Shown: positions 56,495 to 62,021 of the stretch, in pieces
How the letters are laid out: every line of letters begins with the position of its first letter
How positions within the stretch are numbered: position 1 is the stretch's first letter
Source: an uncultured Oscillospiraceae bacterium
GTDB lineage: Bacteria; Bacillota; Clostridia; Oscillospirales; Oscillospiraceae
Length of the DNA: 64,000 nucleotides
Direction: 5' to 3'
Assembly (NCBI GenBank): GCA_900754965.1
Contig: CAAEEO010000007.1
Location: 62,001 to 126,000 of the forward strand
Notes under the pieces: generated by a model
The model's database searches: none
What the model was told of the DNA's origin: nothing
The model's input: only the letters and a program-made list of their open reading frames with translations
Translations under genes and position numbers: made by a program

Positions 56495-57805
56495 ATGACC
56501 TTCATCAGAAATGAAATCATGCCCGGTGTTTGGCTGACCTGTATTACAACGGACAAGTTCAAAACCGGATGTCTGAGCATCAATATGCTCACCCAACTGA
56601 GTCGGGAGACCGCCTCCATGAATGCATTGATCCCCCAAGTGCTCCGCCGGGGCACCCGCGCCTTCCCGGATATGGAGCAGCTGGCAGGCGAACTGGATCG
56701 GCTGTACGGCGCCAGCATCGCCCCCGCTGTGCGGAAATTCGGAGAAATCCAGAGTGTGGGACTGGTGGCAGATTTTGTGGACGGCCAGTATGTCCCCAGC
56801 TATGTGGGCCTGTTCAACGACATGCTCAAACTCACCAGCCAGGTGCTGCTGGAACCCTGCATGGAAAACGGCACCCTGATGCCCAACTATGTGGAAAGCG
56901 AAAAACATCAGCAGCTGGATCGGCTTCGGGGCCGCATCAACGATAAGCGTTCCTATTCTCTGCAACGGATTATCGAGCTGATGTGCTGCTACGAGGACTT
57001 TTCCGTCTCCCGTCTGGGCGATGAAGAGTCCACCGAGGCCATCACCCCCCAGGCGCTGACCGAACAGTATCGGAAACTGCTGGAAACCAGTCCGATTGAG
57101 ATCTTTTACTGCGGCTCCTGCCGGTTCAAATACCTGCGGGACACCCTGTTGGAAGATCTGAAAGATCTGCCCCGGGGCGAAATCGATTATGACATTGGCA
57201 CAGATATTCGCATGAACACCGTGGAGGAAGGCCCCCGGTACTTCACGGAAGAAATGAATGTGAACCAGGGCAAACTCTCCATCGGATTCCGCCTGGGCGA
57301 AGTGATGGAGGACCCCAATGTGGCTGCCCTGCATGTGATGAACGCCATTTACGGCGGTTCTGTCACCTCTAAACTGTTCATGAATGTCCGGGAAAAACTC
57401 TCCCTGTGCTATTACGCCTCCTCCCTGCTGGATTTGAGCAAAGGCCTGATGCTGGTCTACTCCGGCATCGACTTCGACCAGTACGACGCCGCCCTGGCAG
57501 AAATTCTGGCCCAGCTCAAAGCCGTTCAGGAGGGCGACTTCACCGATGAAGAGCTGCGGACGGCCCGGCGCACCGTGGCCGCTGAACTGCGCACCTATAT
57601 GGACAGCGAAGGCGATCTGGAACACTACTGGCTCAGCCGGAACATCCGGGGCGAGCGGACTGATCCCATGGAGTTGTCCGAACTGGTCAACGCCGTCACC
57701 CGGGAAGATGTGATCCAGGCTGCCAGCACCATCGTATGCGATGCAGTTTACTTCCTGCGCAACGGCGGAGAAGAAACCGAAGAAGAGGAGGCTGCGGCAG
57801 AATGA
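56495..57805 (+). CDS. ymfF: M16 peptidase-like protein without the zinc motif (YmfF-like)
   Basis: This 436-residue M16-fold protein begins MTFIRNEIMPGVWLTCITTDKFKTGCLSINMLTQLSRE. The HxxEH zinc motif is absent where M16 enzymes have it (MNALIPQVLRRGTRAFPDM instead), so it is probably the inactive partner. It overlaps the next gene, which has the motif. Such F/H pairs are found in most Firmicutes next to lgt- or cell-envelope-type genes. The exact substrate is uncertain. Confidence 0.87.
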   Translation: MTFIRNEIMPGVWLTCITTDKFKTGCLSINMLTQLSRETASMNALIPQVLRRGTRAFPDMEQLAGELDRLYGASIAPAVRKFGEIQSVGLVADFVDGQYVPSYVGLFNDMLKLTSQVLLEPCMENGTLMPNYVESEKHQQLDRLRGRINDKRSYSLQRIIELMCCYEDFSVSRLGDEESTEAITPQALTEQYRKLLETSPIEIFYCGSCRFKYLRDTLLEDLKDLPRGEIDYDIGTDIRMNTVEEGPRYFTEEMNVNQGKLSIGFRLGEVMEDPNVAALHVMNAIYGGSVTSKLFMNVREKLSLCYYASSLLDLSKGLMLVYSGIDFDQYDAALAEILAQLKAVQEGDFTDEELRTARRTVAAELRTYMDSEGDLEHYWLSRNIRGERTDPMELSELVNAVTREDVIQAASTIVCDAVYFLRNGGEETEEEEAAAE

Positions 57806-59076
57806 ATACAAAAGCATACAACAGCATCCGGGAGACTCTGTACTACGAGACGCTCCCCAACGGACTGACGGTCCGGGTGCTGCCGAAAACCAACTTCAAC
57901 CGCACCTTCGCCGTATTCGCCACGGATTACGGCGGAGCAGACCGCCGGTTCTCTCTGGGCGGAGAATGGATCGACACCCCGGCGGGCATTGCCCACTACC
58001 TGGAACACAAAATGTTCGATACCAAAGACGGCAACGCCATGAACATTCTGGCCGCCAATGGCGCCCAGCCCAATGCGTTCACCTCCTCGGACATGACCGC
58101 CTACTATTTTGAGAGCACCAAGCGGTTCCCGGAAAATCTGGAAATGCTGCTCCGGTTTGTCTCCGTCCCCTATTTCACCGACGAAAGCGTGGAAAAGGAG
58201 CGGGGCATCATCGGTCAGGAGATTGGTATGATCGAGGATAGTCCTGATTTCCAGGTCTATATTCGTCTGCTTAGCGCCCTGTATCAGAATTCCCCGGTGC
58301 GCTGCTCCGTTGCCGGCACAGTGGACAGCATCGCCCAGATCACGGCCCAGAGCCTGTACGACTGCCACAAGGCATTTTACACGCCCTCCAACATGGCCCT
58401 GTCTGTGGTCGGCAATGTCTCCCCCGAATTGGTGTTGGACATCGCCCAGCAGATTTTGCCCCAGGAGAAAGCCCCCAAACCCGTTGTGGATTACGGCCCT
58501 GCAGAATCTATGCTCCCGGTAACCCATCGCACGGAACTGAACATGGAAGTTTCCGCTCCGCAGTTCATGATCGGCGCCAAAGTGGAGCCGGAACTGGTGG
58601 GCATTGGCCGCCTGCATCAGAAACATGTAGCCAGCCTTGCGCTGACCACACTGTTTGGCCGCGCCTCCCGGTTCTACTCCAAACTGTACGCCAAAAATAT
58701 TCTTTCTCGCGATTTCGAGATCGACTTCGATTATTCCGCAAACACCGCCACGGTCTTTTTTGCCGGCGAAAGCAGCAATCCCGATGCCGTCCTGGAAGAA
58801 ATCTTGGCCGCAGCCGATGAAGTCCGTCGGAACGGTCTGGATGAGGACAAATTCCAGCGGGTAAAAAACGCCGCTTTGGGCGCTCTGCTGTTCGGACTGG
58901 AAGATTTTGACAATCTGGCCGTTGGTCTTGCACACAGTGCATTTTACGACTTCAACTGTCTGGATACCTTCACCCGTCAGGCGGATGTCACAGTAGACGA
59001 ATGTTCCCGTTTCATTGCGGAAACCCTGACACCGGAGCGGCTGGCCATGTCCGTGGTTCGCCCGACAGCAGGATAA
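57802..59076 (+). CDS. ymfH: M16-family zinc peptidase (YmfH-like)
   Basis: This 424-residue M16 peptidase has the zinc motif HYLEH near residue 71 in IAHYLEHKMFDTKDGNAMN, with the second Glu expected about 75 residues later (MIEDSPDFQVYI region), and NEMTY-like ANGAQPNAFTSSDMTAYYF. It starts inside the end of the first M16 gene (ATGA), with AGAGGAGG before it, so the two subunits are made together and probably form an active/inactive heterodimer. Confidence 0.9.
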   Translation: MNTKAYNSIRETLYYETLPNGLTVRVLPKTNFNRTFAVFATDYGGADRRFSLGGEWIDTPAGIAHYLEHKMFDTKDGNAMNILAANGAQPNAFTSSDMTAYYFESTKRFPENLEMLLRFVSVPYFTDESVEKERGIIGQEIGMIEDSPDFQVYIRLLSALYQNSPVRCSVAGTVDSIAQITAQSLYDCHKAFYTPSNMALSVVGNVSPELVLDIAQQILPQEKAPKPVVDYGPAESMLPVTHRTELNMEVSAPQFMIGAKVEPELVGIGRLHQKHVASLALTTLFGRASRFYSKLYAKNILSRDFEIDFDYSANTATVFFAGESSNPDAVLEEILAAADEVRRNGLDEDKFQRVKNAALGALLFGLEDFDNLAVGLAHSAFYDFNCLDTFTRQADVTVDECSRFIAETLTPERLAMSVVRPTAG

Positions 59077-59086
59077 GGCGGGTAAT

Positions 59087-59941
59087 ATGCGAGACGCGAT
59101 TATCAGTTTTCCCTCTCTGGGATTGGAGATGAATCCTCCGGCAGTGCTGCATCTGTTCGGATTGGACATTCATTTGTACGGCATTGCCATCGCCCTGGGA
59201 TTTCTCCTGGCCGTTCTTTACTGTGCCCGCCGTGCGCCGGAGTTCGGTCTGAAAAGCGACCATGTGTACGATGTAATCATTTGGGCGCTGCCCCTGGGTG
59301 TGATTGGCGCCCGTGCCTATTATGTGATCTTCAACTATGAATCCGGCGGCTTTGCCGGCCATCCGGAGCGGTGGTTCCAGATCTGGAACGGCGGCCTGGC
59401 CATTTACGGCGGTATCATTGCCGGTGTGATTACAGCGGCTGTGGTCTGCCGGATTAAAAAGATTTCCATCCCTGCTTTTTTGGATTTGGGCTGTTTCGGC
59501 CTGTTCATCGGCCAGATCTGCGGCCGGTGGGGCAACTTCTTCAACCGGGAAGCCTTCGGTTCCCAGACCGATTCCTTCTTCCGTATGGGACTGACCACCG
59601 CCCAGGGTACCATTTATGTTCATCCCACCTTTTTGTACGAAAGTCTGTGGAATCTGGCAGGACTGGTATTCCTCCATTTCTGGACAAAAAAAGGAAAGCG
59701 CCGCTTTGACGGCCAGGCTTTCCTGCTCTATGTGCTGTGGTACGGCATCGGTCGGGCCATGATCGAGGGGCTGCGAACAGACAGCCTGTATATCGGCAGC
59801 ACCGGAATCCGCGTTTCCCAGCTGTTGGCAGCCATTTCCGCTGTGACGGCCGGTGTGTTGCTGATCTATTTCCTCCGGAAACCCCACACCCTTTTCAAAG
59901 ATCGTATTCTTTCGGAAGAAACCACGGAAGAACACACATAA
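59087..59941 (+). CDS. lgt: Prolipoprotein diacylglyceryl transferase
   Basis: This 284-residue membrane enzyme transfers diacylglycerol to the lipobox Cys of prolipoproteins. Hallmarks are YGIAIALGFLLAV, GARAYYVIFNYE, GGLAIYGGIIAGV, and GRWGNFFNREAFG near residue 147, with GRAMIEGLRTDSLYIG later. About seven membrane helices are seen. It would process the several lipoproteins encoded in this window. Confidence 0.95.
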   Translation: MRDAIISFPSLGLEMNPPAVLHLFGLDIHLYGIAIALGFLLAVLYCARRAPEFGLKSDHVYDVIIWALPLGVIGARAYYVIFNYESGGFAGHPERWFQIWNGGLAIYGGIIAGVITAAVVCRIKKISIPAFLDLGCFGLFIGQICGRWGNFFNREAFGSQTDSFFRMGLTTAQGTIYVHPTFLYESLWNLAGLVFLHFWTKKGKRRFDGQAFLLYVLWYGIGRAMIEGLRTDSLYIGSTGIRVSQLLAAISAVTAGVLLIYFLRKPHTLFKDRILSEETTEEHT

Positions 59942-59970
59942 CCAAAAACCATTTTTAGGAGGTCTATTCC

Positions 59971-60453
59971 ATGGCAAAAAACAGCTATAATGATTTCAAA
60001 GATTCTCTGCTCGGCACTTTCAATTTTGTAGCGGAGAAGGTGCTGGATCTGGCGGATACCGCTGCGGACACAGCAAAATCCGGCCATCAGATCGCCAAAC
60101 TGCTGCTGGACAAACGGAAAGAGGAAAGCGCCGTCGATAAGGCCTATAACCAGCTGGGCAAGCTGTACTATGACCTGTACCGGGATGATGCCGAAGGTGC
60201 CTTCGCTGATCTGTGCGCCGATGTGGAAACTTCTCTGAACAACATCCGCAGAATGGACGAAGAGATCGCCGCCCTGAAAGACTCCATTGGCGCCGATGAT
60301 CCGGACATCGAAGTGGAGTTCACCGAGTTTTTCGATGACGATGAGATCTCCGACCTGGAAAGCGTGGTGGAGACCGCCGAGGCCGCTGCAGATGAGCCGG
60401 TGCCTGCTCCGACTGAAACACCGGATGTCCCCGCTGACGAAAAGGCGGAATGA
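59971..60453 (+). CDS. Small acidic helical protein of unknown function
   Basis: This 160-residue protein has a helical first half with a coiled look (LGTFNFVAEKVLDLADTAADTAKSGHQIAKLLLDKRKEESAVDKAYNQLG) and an acidic, proline-containing tail (EFTEFFDDDEISDLESVVETAEAAADEPVPAPTE). No signal or membrane segment. AGGAGG lies before the ATG, 29 bases after lgt. The N-terminal part looks like proteins that bind a surface or membrane, but I do not recognise the family. Confidence 0.75.
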   Translation: MAKNSYNDFKDSLLGTFNFVAEKVLDLADTAADTAKSGHQIAKLLLDKRKEESAVDKAYNQLGKLYYDLYRDDAEGAFADLCADVETSLNNIRRMDEEIAALKDSIGADDPDIEVEFTEFFDDDEISDLESVVETAEAAADEPVPAPTETPDVPADEKAE

Positions 60454-60466
60454 CCCCAAAAACACG

Positions 60467-60502
60467 AAAATTCCTCCGATGCCCGCATCGGGGGAATTTT
60501 TT
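60467..60502 (+). terminator. Terminator after the small acidic protein
   Basis: A 15-bp stem with one wobble, AAAATTCCTCCGATG with CATCGGGGGAATTTT, is followed by TTACG. Confidence 0.85.
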
Positions 60503-60506
60503 ACGC

Positions 60507-60547
60507 AAAAAAACGCCACCGTGACTTTTCTCCCGTCAGCGGTGGCG
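60507..60547 (-). terminator. Strong terminator after the micropeptide operon
   Basis: On the minus strand CGCCACCG-C-TGAC pairs with GTCACGGTGGCG (12 bp with one bulged C) around a 9-base loop, followed by TTTTTTT. It starts right at the stop codon of the 9-codon ORF. Confidence 0.9.
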
Positions 60548-60577
60548 CTAAGTGATAAATTGATTCTGTTTTGCCAT
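60548..60577 (-). CDS. Micro-ORF D (9 codons, MAKQNQFIT)
   Basis: This is the fourth and last cistron of the micropeptide operon. The SD AAGGAGG overlaps the stop codon of the preceding ORF (TAAGGAGG), with the ATG 5-6 bases later, which is as good a ribosome site as any in the window. The peptide has no similarity to the other three. The TAG stop abuts the terminator stem. It could be a real nonapeptide, a coupling device, or chance; the perfect ribosome site argues against chance. Confidence 0.5.
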   Translation of the reverse strand: MAKQNQFIT

Positions 60578-60587
60578 TGTGTCCTCC

Positions 60588-60665
60588 TTACAGCTTTACG
60601 CTCAGCTCATAAAGAGTCTCCATATCGTTGTCACGCAGCCATTTGAATTTCTGGATCATGTTCAT
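60588..60665 (-). CDS. Micropeptide C (25 residues, tandem copy 3)
   Basis: A 25-codon ORF beginning MNMIQKFKWLRDN and ending LYELSVKL, identical to copies A and B except that residue 24 is Lys rather than Arg. AAAGGAG precedes the ATG. Codons 17, 18 and 19 differ from the other copies at third positions only. The peptide is not a signal sequence or a membrane segment; hydrophobic residues at 4, 7, 10, 18, 21 and 25 follow a helical pattern, with balanced charge (four basic, four acidic). Confidence 0.8.
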   Translation of the reverse strand: MNMIQKFKWLRDNDMETLYELSVKL

Positions 60666-60707
60666 ATACTCTGTTCTCCTTTCTGCTTAAGTTTCCGTTT
60701 CCGGTAT

Positions 60708-60785
60708 TTACAGTCTCACGCTCAGCTCGTACAGGGTCTCCATGTCGTTGTCACGCAGCCATTTGAATTTCTGGATCATGTTCAT
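60708..60785 (-). CDS. Micropeptide B (25 residues, tandem copy 2)
   Basis: A 25-codon ORF encoding exactly the same peptide as copy A (MNMIQKFKWLRDN...LYELSVRL). AAAGGAG lies nine bases before the ATG. Three third-base changes separate it from A (codons 11, 14 and 23), all silent. The spacer to C is 42 bases and nearly repeats the A-B spacer. Confidence 0.82.
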   Translation of the reverse strand: MNMIQKFKWLRDNDMETLYELSVRL

Positions 60786-60825
60786 CTTCAGCTCTCCTTT
60801 CTGTTTAAGTTTCCGTTTCCGGTAT

Positions 60826-60903
60826 TTACAGTCTTACGCTCAGCTCGTACAGGGTCTCCATATCGTTGTCGCGCAGCCATTTGAATTTCTGGATCATGTT
60901 CAT
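60826..60903 (-). CDS. Micropeptide A (25 residues, tandem copy 1)
   Basis: The first cistron, 25 codons (MNMIQKFKWLRDN...LYELSVRL), about 57 bases after the expected transcript start, with AAAAGGAG before the ATG. The spacer to B is 40 bases. I do not know the family. Possible readings are a leaderless secreted amphipathic peptide like the PSM-alpha set of staphylococci, a signal peptide for the neighbouring regulator, or a small cytosolic protein made in high dose. Confidence 0.82.
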   Translation of the reverse strand: MNMIQKFKWLRDNDMETLYELSVRL

Positions 60904-60936
60904 GTTCAGCTCTCCTTTTCTGGTTTCTTTCGGTTT

Positions 60937-60950
60937 GTTAATTTCTTAAC
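60937..60950 (-). promoter_or_regulatory. Small palindrome in the micropeptide leader
   Basis: GTTAA-N4-TTAAC lies about 10-20 bases after the predicted transcript start. Confidence 0.4.
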
Positions 60951-60966
60951 TCCCCCTTGCAACTAT

Positions 60967-60995
60967 ATATTAACTCATCAGACATCTAATGTCAA
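60967..60995 (-). promoter_or_regulatory. Promoter of the micropeptide operon, with palindrome
   Basis: Minus strand: -35 TTGACA (60990-60995), 17 bases, -10 TAATAT (60967-60972). A palindrome GACAT-N3-ATGTC (60981-60993) covers the end of the -35 and the spacer, a fitting place for a repressor. Confidence 0.8.
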
Positions 60996-61281
60996 GTGGT
61001 TTTGATAATTTTTTTCTATCTATTCGTTTTTGTTTATTACGCTTTATTGATACCGCCAATTTTATGCAACATCTATACAACTCATACAAAATAGCCCGGT
61101 CATACGCCAGATCAGCAACTTGTCTGACAACTTACCCGTCAAAAAATAGACGATTTTTGTCATACAACTTTTTCTTTGCATAATTTCCTGCAAATTACTC
61201 TCCAGATTCCCCTCAAACTGCAGTATTTTACATCTTTTTTGTGATGGAAACACTTGTTGCGGAATTGTAACGCTCATGTAC

Positions 61282-61310
61282 TGGCATCCATTACTGCTTT
61301 CTATTATAAT
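61282..61310 (+). promoter_or_regulatory. Candidate promoter of the membrane XRE gene
   Basis: -10 TATAAT (61305-61310) with a weak -35 TGGCAT (61282-61287), 17 bases apart. Confidence 0.5.
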
Positions 61311-61339
61311 ATAGACAACATTCCATCAGGAGGTCCCCT

Positions 61340-61969
61340 ATGAAACTTTCCGAAAAGATCCTGACGCTCCGTAAAAAAAGCGGATGGTCCCAGGAGGAAC
61401 TGGCCGAGCGGCTGGATGTCTCCCGACAGGCCATTTCCCGTTGGGAATCCGGCTCAGCCCTGCCGGACGCCAACAACATTTTGCTGCTCAGCAAACTCTT
61501 CGGCGTCACTACCGATTACCTGCTCAACGACGATTACCAGAGCGACAACGACCTTCCCAAGGTGCAGGCGCTCCATTCCGACGGCTGTCGCACCCTTTTC
61601 ATCGCAATGGTCACCCTGGAAGTCATGGCCCTTATTTTACAGTTCATGACCTTCTGCGTTCTGCAAAGCGCTTTTTTTGGTCTGCTAACTTTTGTTCTGT
61701 TTGCAGCCATTCTCGGCGGCTTTGAGTATGGGTACCAGAAACACCGGGCCGATGCCAATCAGTCCACCAGGCACTTCCGGAAACGGTTTTATCAAGTTTC
61801 CGCCTGGCTGGGCGCCTATTTCCCCATCCGTTTTCTTGTGCGTTCGGCCATGCATCTCTACCCCCGGCCGTACAACACACTGGTTTTGGACTGCATCATT
61901 CTCGTGCTCTACATCGCCACTGCGCTGATCATCTGTTTGGAACTGGAAAAACGAGATCTGAAATCATAA
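61340..61969 (+). CDS. XRE-family regulator with a membrane domain
   Basis: This 209-residue protein has an XRE helix-turn-helix (residues 4-62: ILTLRKKSGWSQEELAERLDVSRQAISRWESGSALPD, then LSKLFGVTTDYLL), a short linker, and four hydrophobic helices in the rest (LEVMALILQFMTFCVL, GLLTFVLFAAILGG, and two near the C-terminus). Such membrane-anchored regulators are common in Clostridia and often act near their own gene. It diverges from the micropeptide operon and is the prime candidate to control it. AGGAGG precedes the ATG. Confidence 0.87.
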   Translation: MKLSEKILTLRKKSGWSQEELAERLDVSRQAISRWESGSALPDANNILLLSKLFGVTTDYLLNDDYQSDNDLPKVQALHSDGCRTLFIAMVTLEVMALILQFMTFCVLQSAFFGLLTFVLFAAILGGFEYGYQKHRADANQSTRHFRKRFYQVSAWLGAYFPIRFLVRSAMHLYPRPYNTLVLDCIILVLYIATALIICLELEKRDLKS

Positions 61970-62006
61970 AAAAATCCGTATGGTTTTTACCATACGGATT
62001 TTTTCA
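61968..62006. terminator. Bidirectional terminator between the XRE gene and metG
   Basis: An 11-bp stem, AATCCGTATGG with CCATACGGATT (61973-62000), is flanked by runs of A and T on both sides. Confidence 0.92.
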
Positions 62007-62021
62007 TAGCAGAAGAACTTC

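Larger units (their letters stand above)
60588..60903 (-). repeat. Three tandem ~119-bp repeats carrying the micropeptides
   Basis: The unit is one 78-bp ORF plus a 40-42-bp spacer that includes the ribosome site; starts are 118 and 120 bases apart. Coding sequence and most of the spacer are near-identical, so the array arose by recent tandem duplication. Confidence 0.9.
60904..61339. other. AT-rich divergent region between the micropeptides and the XRE regulator
   Basis: It holds the micropeptide promoter, two palindromes, and a promoter next to the XRE gene. The middle (61010-61260) is AT-rich with no ORF that has a ribosome site. Frames open for 60-70 codons on both strands there look like chance. 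Confidence 0.55.

Noticed and set aside
60588..60903. Possible CRISPR array, because of regular repeats
   Set aside because: The repeats are about 119 bp, contain ORFs with ribosome sites, and have no unique spacers; no cas genes are near.
60588..60903. Micropeptides as type I toxins
   Set aside because: The peptide is charge-balanced and amphipathic, not a hydrophobic membrane segment, and I see no antisense RNA promoter over it.
60579..61005. Plus-strand open frames with repeated LLxxHVH/FEFLDHV units opposite the micropeptides
   Set aside because: They repeat only because the minus-strand genes do; no ribosome sites, and the silent-change pattern supports the minus-strand reading.
61062..61277. 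Minus-strand open frame of 71 codons in the AT-rich gap next to the XRE gene
   Set aside because: No ribosome site before its ATG and no coherent protein pattern.
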